A stretch of 38,964 nt of DNA from Anaerolineales bacterium (GTDB taxonomy: Bacteria; Chloroflexota; Anaerolineae; Anaerolineales; Villigracilaceae): positions 1 to 38,964 of the forward strand of contig JAGNWT010000034.1 of NCBI GenBank assembly GCA_017985935.1. Reading direction: 5' to 3'. The stretch's first letter is position 1. Each line of letters opens with the position of its first letter. Below the pieces are notes generated by a model, which was given only the letters and a program-made list of their open reading frames with translations, did no database searches and was not told where the DNA came from. Shown here in pieces: positions 25,658 to 33,737 of this stretch. The translations under genes and the position numbers were made by a program.

Positions 25658-25763
25658 CCCCAAATCATACAATTCAAACGATCGAAACTTTTCTCGAATT
25701 GTATGATTTGGGGATCGTCTAACTTCGGATAGCTGCATAAATCTTTTGTGTTTTAAGACGATC
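25658..25763 (+). promoter_or_regulatory. Large inverted repeat and competing pairings between cpaB and tadZ
   Basis: A perfect 18-bp inverted repeat has arms CCCCAAATCATACAATTC (25658-25675) and its exact complement (25696-25713), with a 20-base loop. No T-run follows, so it is not a standard terminator. GATCGTCT at 25713-25720 can also pair with AGACGATC at 25756-25763, and its first six bases with ACGATC at 25678-25683 in the loop. These pairings would be mutually exclusive, which suggests an mRNA-level control or processing site inside the operon. A DNA-binding site for a dimeric regulator is the alternative. Confidence 0.75.
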
Positions 25764-25798
25764 TTACTAGTTTTTTCAAAACGAATGGACGCATCAAT

Positions 25799-27040
25799 AT
25801 GGCCGCAGACAAAATTCGTGTACTGATCGTGGATGATATTGCAGAGACGCGCGAGAACGTTCGCAAGCTTCTGCAATTCGAGTCTGATGTAGAAGTAGTC
25901 AGCGTGGCGGGGTCTGGCAAGGATGGCATTAAGTTTGCCCAGGACCTGAATCCCGACGTTGTGCTTATGGATATCAACATGCCCGATATGGATGGTATAT
26001 CTGCCACAGAAGTGATCCGGCAGAAGCAGCCCCATATTCAGGTCATCATACTTTCCGTCCAGAACGATCAAAACTATATGCGGCGTGCAATGCTGGCTGG
26101 CGCACGTGACTTTTTAACAAAACCTCCGATGGGCGATGAGTTGATCTCTGCGGTCCGCCGCGCAGGCGATATGGCTCGAATGGAGAAGGCGAAAGGTGCG
26201 CAGCAATTTGTGTCACCTGTGTCTGCAATGGGGTCATCTTCAATGATGACAGCCATGGCGCCAGTTTCAAAAGGCAAGATCATCATGGTGTACAGCCCCA
26301 AGGGCGGCACAGGATGTACGACAGTGGCGGTAAACCTTGCATTGGCGTTGCACAACAACGATACCCGCGCCGTGCTTGTGGATGCCAATCTGCAATTTGG
26401 CGATGTGGCTATCTTTGTAAATGAACAGGGGAAAAATACAATTCTTGAACTCGCTCCGCGTGTTGATGAATTGGAGCCGGAAATCGTTGAAGAAATATTG
26501 ATCAAGCATGAAGCATCTGGGATCAGGATCCTGCCTGCGCCTCAGAGACCGGAAATGGCCGAGCAGGTCAGCGCCGATCAATTTACCAAGGTATTGCAAT
26601 ATCTTCAGCGAATATATGCCTATGTGGTGGTGGATACTTCTTCCATTCTGTCTGATGTGACACTGTCCACGATCGATGTCGCAGATATTCTTGTACTGGT
26701 GGCTACTCAGGAAATTCCCGCCATTAAGAATTCGCGCCTGTTTTTAGACCTGCTGCAATCAATGGGATTTGGCAAAGAACGAATCGTGTTTATGATGAAC
26801 CGGTACGATAAGCGCATCGCCATCACCCCGGAGCGTGTCAGCGAAAACTTAAAACAGGAAGTTGCTGTCACGGTACCGCTCGACGAAAAAGTGGTCATAA
26901 CCTCTGTGAATCGCGGCGTTCCATTCATGTTGGATAATAAGGCTCAGGCTGTCGCCCGAGGAATTTTGTCTCTGGCTGAGATTGTACGGTCGAGGCTTGC
27001 AGCTTTGGAAAAAAATGAAGAAGTTCCGCTTAGGCGTTAA
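25799..27040 (+). CDS. tadZ: TadZ/CpaE-type ATPase with an intact N-terminal receiver domain
   Basis: 413 residues. Residues 1-125 form a receiver with all signalling residues: VDD pocket (11-13), D58 in LMDINMPD, S86 and K108 in LTKPP. A linker rich in Ser, Met and Ala follows. The C-terminal part is a ParA/MinD-type ATPase with the deviant Walker A KGGTGCTT (168-175) and VDANLQFGD (194-202). CpaE/TadZ proteins place the Tad machine at a cell pole. In many of them the receiver is degenerate; here it looks phosphorylatable, so localisation may respond to a kinase such as the adjacent DegS-like protein. The Shine-Dalgarno is weak. Confidence 0.92.
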   Translation: MAADKIRVLIVDDIAETRENVRKLLQFESDVEVVSVAGSGKDGIKFAQDLNPDVVLMDINMPDMDGISATEVIRQKQPHIQVIILSVQNDQNYMRRAMLAGARDFLTKPPMGDELISAVRRAGDMARMEKAKGAQQFVSPVSAMGSSSMMTAMAPVSKGKIIMVYSPKGGTGCTTVAVNLALALHNNDTRAVLVDANLQFGDVAIFVNEQGKNTILELAPRVDELEPEIVEEILIKHEASGIRILPAPQRPEMAEQVSADQFTKVLQYLQRIYAYVVVDTSSILSDVTLSTIDVADILVLVATQEIPAIKNSRLFLDLLQSMGFGKERIVFMMNRYDKRIAITPERVSENLKQEVAVTVPLDEKVVITSVNRGVPFMLDNKAQAVARGILSLAEIVRSRLAALEKNEEVPLRR

Positions 27041-27050
27041 GGAGTAATAC

Positions 27051-28511
27051 ATGTCATTGCTTAGACGTATTGAACAGGGACAGGGAGGCTCCCAGCAGGG
27101 AGGTGGAAACAATACCCCTCCTGCGCCCAGGCAGCCCGGCGAAGGTCAGCCCGCCCCGGGTGGATCTGGCGGAGGCGATGGCTCCCGCTTATCCTCTTTA
27201 CAGTCAAGGAGAGTTAGCGCTCCGGTAACTTCTCCGCAGGCTGGGTCTTATTTTGACCTCAAGACCCGCGTACAAAATAAATTACTTGCAGAGATCGATC
27301 CTTCGATGGACGTCTCTCGCACAGACGAAGTCCGCCGCACCATTCTGGATCTTTTTGAGCAGATCCTTTCCGAAGAGAACATTGTCCTCTCGAGACCCGA
27401 AAGAGCCCGTCTGTTCGAGCAGATCGCAGCCGAAATCCTTGGGCTGGGTCCATTACAGACCTTGTTGGAAGACGACACGATCACTGAAATCATGGTGAAT
27501 GGTCCCAAGAATATTTACATCGAACGTAAAGGAAAACTTCATCGAGTACCGATCACCTTTGAAAGCAATGATCACGTCATGCGCATCATTGATCGTATTG
27601 TTGCTCCGCTGGGACGCCGTATCGATGAATCTAGCCCTTATGTGGATGCCCGTCTGCAAGATGGGTCCCGCGTGAATGCGGTTATTCCTCCCATTTCGCT
27701 GGTTGGTCCCGTTTTGACCATTCGTAAATTCTCAAAGAACCCGATCTCGATCGATCAATTGATCCAGTTTGGTTCCATTTCGACCGAAGCTGTGCAGTTT
27801 CTGAAGGCGTGTGTGGAAGCCCGTCTGAACATTATTATTTCCGGTGGTACGGGTTCGGGCAAGACCACACTGCTGAACGTTTTGTCAGGCTTTATCCCGA
27901 ACGATGAACGTATCCTAACCATTGAGAACGCGGCCGAATTGCAGTTGCGCCAGGAACATGTCGTTACGTTGGAGTCCCGCCCGCCCAATATTGAAGGTCG
28001 CGGTGAGATCACGATTCGTGACCTCGTGATCAATGCCCTTCGTATGCGCCCCGAAAGAATTATCGTAGGAGAGTGCCGCGGTGGTGAGACCCTGGATATG
28101 TTGCAGGCGATGAACACCGGTCACGATGGATCAATGACCACTGCGCATGCCAATACTCCCCGTGATGCGATCTCACGTATCGAAACGATGTGCTTGATGG
28201 CAGGCATGGATCTCCCTGTTCGTGCCATTCGCGAACAAATCGCTGGCGCTGTCGATGTGATCTGTCAGCAGGAGCGCATGCGTGACGGCACCCGTAAGGT
28301 CACCTCGATCACCGAAGTCAGTGGCATGGAAGGTGATGTCATCACCATGACAGACATCTTCACATTCGAGCAGACCGGTACTGAGGAAGGACGCATTATC
28401 GGGCGGATTCGTCCGACCGGATTGCGCCCGAAATTCATGGATAAGATCGAAGCCGCGGGCATTCATCTTCCGCCCTCGATCTTTGGCATTGGGGAACGTC
28501 GCCGATATTAG
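27051..28511 (+). CDS. cpaF: CpaF/TadA secretion ATPase
   Basis: 486 residues. The first 60 are low-complexity Gly, Pro and Gln. The CpaF N-domain follows (about 70-230), then the ATPase: Walker A GGTGSGKTT (265-273), the Asp-box region TIENAAELQL (290-299), Walker B around RMRPERIIVGE (331-341) and the His box TAHANTP (364-370). It is a hexameric cytoplasmic motor that powers assembly of Tad pili. Asn293 occupies the position where Asp is usual after the conserved Glu. AAGGAG six bases upstream of the ATG is a strong ribosome site, and the gene begins 10 bp after tadZ. Confidence 0.95.
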   Translation: MSLLRRIEQGQGGSQQGGGNNTPPAPRQPGEGQPAPGGSGGGDGSRLSSLQSRRVSAPVTSPQAGSYFDLKTRVQNKLLAEIDPSMDVSRTDEVRRTILDLFEQILSEENIVLSRPERARLFEQIAAEILGLGPLQTLLEDDTITEIMVNGPKNIYIERKGKLHRVPITFESNDHVMRIIDRIVAPLGRRIDESSPYVDARLQDGSRVNAVIPPISLVGPVLTIRKFSKNPISIDQLIQFGSISTEAVQFLKACVEARLNIIISGGTGSGKTTLLNVLSGFIPNDERILTIENAAELQLRQEHVVTLESRPPNIEGRGEITIRDLVINALRMRPERIIVGECRGGETLDMLQAMNTGHDGSMTTAHANTPRDAISRIETMCLMAGMDLPVRAIREQIAGAVDVICQQERMRDGTRKVTSITEVSGMEGDVITMTDIFTFEQTGTEEGRIIGRIRPTGLRPKFMDKIEAAGIHLPPSIFGIGERRRY

Positions 28512-28604
28512 GAGATTGCAGGGATATCCCTTCGGTCTATACCCGCCTGAGCGAAGCGGAAACCTGGTGGCACTGTATATGGTGAATCACTCTAAAGGAT
28601 CTGT

Positions 28605-29567
28605 ATGAGTCCAACTACTTGGATCATTATCATTGGTTACGCCGTCCTGATCATCGCATTGATCGTGGGCGTTATCGTTTCCTCGAATAACGAAAGCGCT
28701 AATCTGGAGAAGCGCCTTGGTCAATATCTGGAAGATGATAAAAAGGATATTGACAAGGAAGCCCAGCGTTCTGTTGTAACGGATTGGGTTTCAAGAAGGG
28801 TTGCAAAGACTTCTTTCGGTGATCGGGTAGCCCGCGATCTGGCGCGTGCAGACCTGAAGTTCAAGGTCGGTGAGTATTTTGTATTGATCCTCGCCAGTGT
28901 GTTTATTGGCGCGCTCTTGGCCTTCTTTATTGGAAACCGATATTTGGTATCTGCGGTGATCGGTGCCGTGGTTGGTGGGTTGGCCCCCGGTCTATTTGTC
29001 AGGCAAAAGCAGAAGCAGCGGCTTAAGAAATTCCAGGAGCAGCTTGCCGATATGCTCAACTTGATGGTCAATGGTTTGCGGGCGGGGTACTCCACGATGC
29101 AAGCCATGGAATCGATCAGCAAGGAATTGCCGCCCCCGATCTCTGATGAGTTTCGGCGCGTGGTGCAGGAAATGCAGATCGGCATCCCAATGGAAACCGC
29201 GTTGGAAAACCTCTTAAGGCGCATTCCAAGTCCTGATCTTGACTTTGTTATTACAGCAGTAAATGTGCAGCGTGAGGTGGGTGGTAACCTCTCTGAAATT
29301 TTGGATAGTATTTCGTTCACCATTCGTGAGCGTGTGCGTATCAAGGGCGAAGTAAGAGTGCTCACTTCGCAGGTGAGAGCTTCTGGCGCTGTATTGTCCT
29401 TAATCCCGCTCGGTCTTACTTGTATCCTATGGTTCCTAAGCCCTGAGTACATCATTCATATGACAGATGGCGGTCCGATCTGTACGGCTGTGATCGCCTG
29501 TGTGGTGCTCGGGTTGATCGGAACCAGCTATGCGATCATGCAGAAAATAGCAGATATCGAGGTGTAA
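28605..29567 (+). CDS. tadB: TadB, Tad inner-membrane platform protein
   Basis: 320 residues with an N-terminal membrane helix (about 5-27), a helical pair near 90-132, a cytoplasmic type II secretion F domain (about 148-275: QLADMLNLMVNGLRAGYS ... VQREVGGNLSEIL) and C-terminal helices to 312. TadB and TadC form the membrane platform that the CpaF motor turns. The spacing from cpaF is 93 bp. That gap contains a 12-bp palindrome (AGGGATATCCCT, 28520-28531) and no gene. AAGGA is the Shine-Dalgarno. Confidence 0.94.
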   Translation: MSPTTWIIIIGYAVLIIALIVGVIVSSNNESANLEKRLGQYLEDDKKDIDKEAQRSVVTDWVSRRVAKTSFGDRVARDLARADLKFKVGEYFVLILASVFIGALLAFFIGNRYLVSAVIGAVVGGLAPGLFVRQKQKQRLKKFQEQLADMLNLMVNGLRAGYSTMQAMESISKELPPPISDEFRRVVQEMQIGIPMETALENLLRRIPSPDLDFVITAVNVQREVGGNLSEILDSISFTIRERVRIKGEVRVLTSQVRASGAVLSLIPLGLTCILWFLSPEYIIHMTDGGPICTAVIACVVLGLIGTSYAIMQKIADIEV

Positions 29568-29569
29568 TT

Positions 29570-30541
29570 ATGAGTATTTCGACGATCATCTGGATTGTTG
29601 TTGGGCTTTTACTAATTATTGGTGTGGCGGCTGTGGTAGTCGTTGGTTTGCGGTATTCGCGCCAAAATCAAGAGGACGATCTTGATCCCGTAATGGCGCG
29701 CCTTGCGGATGCCACCCAGCGTGGCGAAACGGTGTCTCTTGAAGATGCCGAATTACAGCAGCCATTCATGGAGCGTATTGTTGTTCCCATCATTAAGCGT
29801 GTCGGTGATATATCGGCCCGCTTTACTCCCCAGAAACTTTTACAAGAGACCACTCAAAAACTTGAACTGGCTGGAAACCCGGGACGTATCGATGCCGCGA
29901 CATTTCTTGCGACCCGTTTTGTGGTTGCAACACTTTTTGGCGGCGGTTTGCTGCTGATCGCTCTCTTTTCCGATAATAGTTGGTCGGTCGGGCGTATCAT
30001 CCTGATCGTCACTGCTTTTACAGTGCTCGGATTTTTCTTTCCGCAATTGTGGCTGCAGGGAAGGATCAATGCCCGCCAAAATGAAGTCCGCAAAGCCATG
30101 CCAGATGCGCTCGATCTGTTGACCATCTGCGTGGAAGCGGGGTTGGGTTTTGATGCTGCCATGTCTAAAGTGGCTGAAAAATGGGAGAATGAACTCTCGG
30201 TTATGTTCGGGCGTTGTATTCGTGAGGTGCAATTGGGCAAGCCGCAGCGCGAAGCATTGCGTGACATGGCGGACCGAATCGGTCTGCCTGAGTTGACCAG
30301 TTTTGTGGCCGCTGTGATCCAGAGTCAGATCCTTGGTGTGAGCTTGTCCAAAGTGCTTCACATCCAATCTGACCAAATGCGCGTGAAGCGCCGTCAGCAC
30401 GCTGAAGAATTGGCGCATCAGGCTCCGGTTAAGATGATCATTCCAATGACTTTCCTGACCTTTCCTACGATCATGATCATCCTCATGGTTCCCGCCGGGT
30501 TCCAAATGGCAGGCGCATTCGGCTTCAATATCGGCCAGTAA
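29570..30541 (+). CDS. tadC: TadC, Tad inner-membrane platform protein
   Basis: 323 residues, starting 2 bp after the tadB stop, so the two are translationally linked. It has an N-terminal helix (about 5-27), a membrane pair near 110-150, and a type II secretion F domain (about 175-300) with KAMPDALDLLTICVEAGLGFDAAM, cut here to its key region MPDALDLL, typical of TadC. A C-terminal helix ends the chain. It is the last gene of the visible Tad cluster; prepilin, prepilin peptidase and TadE/F genes are not in this window. Confidence 0.94.
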   Translation: MSISTIIWIVVGLLLIIGVAAVVVVGLRYSRQNQEDDLDPVMARLADATQRGETVSLEDAELQQPFMERIVVPIIKRVGDISARFTPQKLLQETTQKLELAGNPGRIDAATFLATRFVVATLFGGGLLLIALFSDNSWSVGRIILIVTAFTVLGFFFPQLWLQGRINARQNEVRKAMPDALDLLTICVEAGLGFDAAMSKVAEKWENELSVMFGRCIREVQLGKPQREALRDMADRIGLPELTSFVAAVIQSQILGVSLSKVLHIQSDQMRVKRRQHAEELAHQAPVKMIIPMTFLTFPTIMIILMVPAGFQMAGAFGFNIGQ

Positions 30542-30544
30542 TTT

Positions 30545-30578
30545 TCAAAATGAAATAGATTTATCTGCATTTGATTTT
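30545..30578 (+). terminator. Possible weak terminator after tadC
   Basis: TCAAAATG (30545-30552) pairs with CATTTGA (30568-30574) with one bulged A. An inner AGAT/ATCT stem extends it, and TTTT follows (30575-30578). It starts a few bases after the tadC stop. The stem is A/T-rich and imperfect, so efficiency is doubtful. Confidence 0.4.
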
Positions 30579-30595
30579 CCAAGGGTGAGGCGGAA

Positions 30596-31330
30596 ATGAC
30601 AAATCGATCATTGTCCTATCTCGCGTATAGGTCAATTTGGGGCATGCTGGACCTGATGTTTCCTCCCGTTTGTGGCGGCTGTGGAAAAGAGGGATCTGGC
30701 TGGTGTGGGGACTGTCAAAATAAGGTTCAGGTGTTGAATGGAGATTTGTGTGAAGTGTGCGGTCTTCCGCAAGACGGGTCAAGTGTCTGTAACTCGTGCA
30801 TTGCAGATAGACCGCACTATCGCGCGTTGAGAGCCTGGGCGGTTTTCGATAATCCAGTTCGGAAAGCCCTTCACAGTTTGAAATACCACCGCAACATTTC
30901 CATGGGACTCTCCCTCGCGGAGCACATGTCGGGTTTCGTGAAAGACTTGAATTGGACCATTGACATGGTGATTCCAATTCCGTTAGGTCGGCAAAGAATG
31001 AAGGAACGGGGATATAATCAGGTTGCAATGATCGCGAAACCTCTCGCATTGTCGCTGGAAATTCAATACACACCAGACCAGTTATGGCGCAGCAAAGAAA
31101 CGCGCACTCAGGTTGGGTTATCCAGTGTGGAACGTAAGGAAAATGTCCGGTCTGCTTTTGCTGCCGGAAAGGGGGTGGCAGGGAAAAGTGTTCTCGTCAT
31201 GGACGATGTATCTACAACAGGATCAACATTATCTTCCAGTGCCGAAGCCTTGTTCGCTTCCGGCGCAAAGGATGTTTTCGCGTTAACAGTCGCCCGCGCA
31301 CTGCCTCATCACGGATTGGGGCACGCGTAG
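30596..31330 (+). CDS. comF: ComF-family phosphoribosyltransferase-like protein
   Basis: 244 residues. The N-terminal zinc-ribbon part has CGGCG, WCGDC, CEVCG and CNSC cysteine pairs. The C-terminal half has the PRPP-binding loop VLVMDDVSTTGSTL (about 200-213) and IPIPLGRQRMKERGYNQ, typical of ComF. ComF proteins are linked to DNA uptake during natural transformation, where ComFC assists single-strand DNA handling. No other competence gene is present here. GGTGAGG precedes the ATG. It follows tadC after 54 bp; co-expression with the Tad machine, which can serve DNA uptake in some bacteria, is only a possibility. Confidence 0.92.
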   Translation: MTNRSLSYLAYRSIWGMLDLMFPPVCGGCGKEGSGWCGDCQNKVQVLNGDLCEVCGLPQDGSSVCNSCIADRPHYRALRAWAVFDNPVRKALHSLKYHRNISMGLSLAEHMSGFVKDLNWTIDMVIPIPLGRQRMKERGYNQVAMIAKPLALSLEIQYTPDQLWRSKETRTQVGLSSVERKENVRSAFAAGKGVAGKSVLVMDDVSTTGSTLSSSAEALFASGAKDVFALTVARALPHHGLGHA

Positions 31331-31373
31331 GCGTTTGTTGTTTAATTCTTTTCACCCCCAATAAGGAGGACGT

Positions 31374-31937
31374 ATGTCCAACAAAGTGGAAGTTCAGACA
31401 CGCAATATCCGTTTGACCGAAAAGATCGAAGAGTATGTGAATAAAAAGGCGAGTAATTTCGATCGCTACCTGCCGACGATCGAAGAGGCGCGGGTGGAAC
31501 TGGCGCATCACAAAGCTGCGCGCAGCACCACAGACCGCAACGTGGCACAGATCACCGTGTACGGCAAGGGCTTCACCCTCCGCACCGAAGAACGCGCAGA
31601 CGAAGCCCTTGCTGCTTTTGACCGCGCAATGGATAACATGCAGCGCCAGATCGAACGTTACAAGGGCAAGCACCAACACGGACGCGGTGATGGACGTTCC
31701 GCAGCCGAAGCTGCCGAACCGATCATCGACGACGAAACCGGCGAACTCTCCCCGCTTGTTGCGCGCAAAAAGAAGTTCGTCCTCTACCCGATGGACGAGG
31801 AAGAAGCGGTCGTGCAGATGCGCAACCTGGGACACGATAACTTCTTTATCTTTTATAATGTCACGACCAGCAAGATCAATGTGCTGTACCGCAGGCGTAA
31901 CGGAAGCTATGGTTTGATCGAGCCAGAACTCGGCTAA
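31374..31937 (+). CDS. hpf: Long-form ribosome hibernation promoting factor
   Basis: 187 residues. The N-terminal S30AE domain (about 1-105) begins VEVQTRNIRLTEKIEEYV, and the C-terminal dimerisation domain (about 130-187) includes VVQMRNLGHDNFFIFYN and INVLYRRRNG. The two-domain length is that of long HPF, which pairs 70S ribosomes into inactive 100S dimers in resting cells. AAGGAGG four bases before the ATG is near-perfect, so expression could be high. An intrinsic terminator follows directly. Confidence 0.95.
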   Translation: MSNKVEVQTRNIRLTEKIEEYVNKKASNFDRYLPTIEEARVELAHHKAARSTTDRNVAQITVYGKGFTLRTEERADEALAAFDRAMDNMQRQIERYKGKHQHGRGDGRSAAEAAEPIIDDETGELSPLVARKKKFVLYPMDEEEAVVQMRNLGHDNFFIFYNVTTSKINVLYRRRNGSYGLIEPELG

Positions 31938-31950
31938 ACCTTCCAATAAA

Positions 31951-31981
31951 AAAACAGCCTGACGGTGGTCAGGCTGTTTTT
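31951..31981 (+). terminator. Intrinsic terminator between hpf and folE
   Basis: Arms AAAACAGCCTGAC (31951-31963) and the exact complement (31968-31980) form a 13-bp stem with a GGTG tetraloop, ending in a T-run (31977-31981). It starts 13 bases after the hpf stop. The folE ATG is only 15 bases beyond it, so folE either depends on read-through or uses a promoter inside hpf. Confidence 0.93.
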
Positions 31982-31995
31982 GATTCGGAGAAAAA

Positions 31996-32616
31996 ATGGA
32001 ATTTGACGATGTAAAAGAGGAAGAGAACGGAGTGACGATCGACGACCCGGTCATCGAAGATGCCGTTTCGCGGATCTTGTCTGCGGTGGGCGAAGACCCC
32101 CAACGCGAAGGACTGCAATTCACACCAAAGCGTGTGGCGCGCATGTACCACGAACTGTTGGGCGGTTACACCATGAACTCAGATGCCATCATCAACGGTG
32201 CTTTATTCAATGTGAAATATGATGAAATGGTACTCGTGCGCGACATTGAGTTTTTCAGCCTGTGCGAGCATCACATGCTGCCCTTCATGGGGCGCGCGCA
32301 TGTCGCGTACATCCCCGACGGCAAAGTGCTTGGGCTTTCCAAGATCCCCCGCATCGTTGACATGTACTCGCGCCGTCTGCAAGTGCAGGAGCGCATGACC
32401 CGCCAGATCGCGGACTTTCTGCGAGATCTGCTCAAGCCACAGGGAGTTGCCGTGGTTGTTGAAGCCATGCACCTGTGTTCAATGATGCGCGGCGTAAAAA
32501 AGCATGACGCGCGAATGACCACCTCTGCCATGCACGGTGCGTTTCGGGCGAATCTTGCCACCCGTCAGGAATTTTTAGCAAACATCTCACGCGGATCATC
32601 ACCGCTTCAGATCTAG
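31996..32616 (+). CDS. folE: GTP cyclohydrolase I
   Basis: 206 residues. The zinc ligands are C90 and H93 in CEHHMLPF and C161 in HLCSMMRG. The central [21 protein letters not shown] block is the family core and contributes the GTP site. The enzyme converts GTP to dihydroneopterin triphosphate, the first step to folate and other pterins. GGAG six bases before the ATG is the ribosome site. The next pathway enzyme, FolB, is encoded convergently 43 bp away, so folate genes are clustered although not in one operon. Confidence 0.96.
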   Translation: MEFDDVKEEENGVTIDDPVIEDAVSRILSAVGEDPQREGLQFTPKRVARMYHELLGGYTMNSDAIINGALFNVKYDEMVLVRDIEFFSLCEHHMLPFMGRAHVAYIPDGKVLGLSKIPRIVDMYSRRLQVQERMTRQIADFLRDLLKPQGVAVVVEAMHLCSMMRGVKKHDARMTTSAMHGAFRANLATRQEFLANISRGSSPLQI

Positions 32617-32659
32617 CCCGCGCTCTTTCCCCGCTGAAGCCTGCCCCTGTTTTCTGGGA

Positions 32660-33013
32660 CTATGCTTTCGCCCGTTCCACTTCCACCCCCACAGAGTCGG
32701 CTTCGGGAACCGCGCCGGGTTTATCCACCCGAATGATCACTCTCGACACCTTTGGTTCTTGCAGGCAAAGTTCTGCAAGGTCGTTTGCCAAAGCCTCAAC
32801 CGTCATCCGCGCCGCGCTTTCCACGTGGGCGCGGATTTTTCTTGCCATGTCGCTGTAGCTGACGCAATCAGCGATGTCGTCACTTTGCGCAGCGGGAAGC
32901 GTATCCACGAACAACGTGGCGTTGATAATGATCTCGCGTTGGGTGACACGCTCCCAATCATGGATGCCGAGAATGCCGCGCACGCGCAGGTTGGTGATGA
33001 AGACCTTGTCCAT
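32660..33013 (-). CDS. folB: Dihydroneopterin aldolase
   Basis: 117 residues, normal for FolB. It has GILGIHDWERV near the N-terminus (E21), VSYSDM (Y53), TVEALA (E74) and RVDKPGAV (K98), matching the substrate-binding Glu, the catalytic Tyr and the catalytic Lys of the family. It cleaves dihydroneopterin to 6-hydroxymethyl-dihydropterin and glycolaldehyde. The gene starts directly at the stop of the Lgt-like gene, so folB, the Lgt-like gene and the TlpA-like gene form one transcript. Confidence 0.95.
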   Translation of the reverse strand: MDKVFITNLRVRGILGIHDWERVTQREIIINATLFVDTLPAAQSDDIADCVSYSDMARKIRAHVESAARMTVEALANDLAELCLQEPKVSRVIIRVDKPGAVPEADSVGVEVERAKA

Positions 33014-33736
33014 TTATGAGCGTTCCTTCACGCGATTTTCAAAGAGAATGAATACCGCCGCCAACACGAACCACGCAATGACCTGTGTCTGGTTGATGCC
33101 GTTGAAGATCAACGAGCTGTCTGCGCGGAAGGCTTGAATGAACAACTGCGAGGCGGCTGTGAGTGCGGCGAAGGTGAGGAAGAGCATGCCTGGGCGGCGA
33201 TCCTGCTGTTTGAACCAGAGCCAGCCAAAGATTAAGAACGATGCGACCGTCTCATAAAGTTGAGTGGGGTGCCGTGTGGCATTCCACAAATTGATCCCCC
33301 AGGCTGCGTTAGTTTCCTTCCCAAAGGCAGTTCCCGCCGCGAGGTGACTTAATCCCAGTCCAACTGAAATCACGGCAAAGAAGGGTGTGAGCGAGTCAAG
33401 CGTGCCCCACACGGAAAGTTTGCGCCGCTGACCATAGACCAGCGAAGTGACCGCTACAGCGGCGAGTGCGCCAAATGGATCGAACAGGTCGGGGTTGATG
33501 GATAGAATGCCGAGCGGACTTTTTGTGAATGCGGCGATATTTTGCAGAACGAAAGAAATTCGTCCGCCAATGACAAATGCGATCAAGCCGTTGAAAACCA
33601 GATTGTTCAAGTCTTCCTTGCTGATGCCGTTTCGCTCAGCACGTTTTTCGGCGAGGCTCAAGCCGATCCATGTGGCGGCGACAAGCAGGATCATGTGGCG
33701 TGGGGGGGAGAAGAGGTTGCGGAATAATGTGAGCAT
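33014..33736 (-). CDS. Divergent Lgt-family (prolipoprotein diacylglyceryl transferase-like) membrane protein
   Basis: 240 residues from the ATG at 33736, which sits 1 bp from the stop of the upstream TlpA-like gene; a longer frame to 33820 would overlap that gene by 83 bp and is not supported. About seven membrane helices are present. GGRISFVLQN (57-66) and HPTQLYE (156-162) are Lgt signatures. The usual catalytic block GRxGNFxNGE is absent; at the matching place the sequence is GLSHLAAGTAFG (128-139). Lgt attaches diacylglycerol to lipoprotein cysteines. This copy may have altered activity or a different role. Its neighbour is an anchored thioredoxin. Confidence 0.82.
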   Translation of the reverse strand: MLTLFRNLFSPPRHMILLVAATWIGLSLAEKRAERNGISKEDLNNLVFNGLIAFVIGGRISFVLQNIAAFTKSPLGILSINPDLFDPFGALAAVAVTSLVYGQRRKLSVWGTLDSLTPFFAVISVGLGLSHLAAGTAFGKETNAAWGINLWNATRHPTQLYETVASFLIFGWLWFKQQDRRPGMLFLTFAALTAASQLFIQAFRADSSLIFNGINQTQVIAWFVLAAVFILFENRVKERS

Positions 33737-33737
33737 A

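Noticed and set aside
28520..28531. Palindrome AGGGATATCCCT as an operator
   Set aside because: A single 12-bp palindrome between two operon genes, without repeats or promoter nearby, is not enough to claim a binding site.
28721..29455. 244-residue minus-strand open frame inside tadB
   Set aside because: It is antisense to a clear TadB coding region and is rich in Ser, Arg and Thr, as shadow frames usually are.
31212..32144. 310-residue minus-strand open frame across comF, hpf and folE
   Set aside because: It overlaps three well-identified plus-strand genes and a terminator, and its translation has no recognisable domain.
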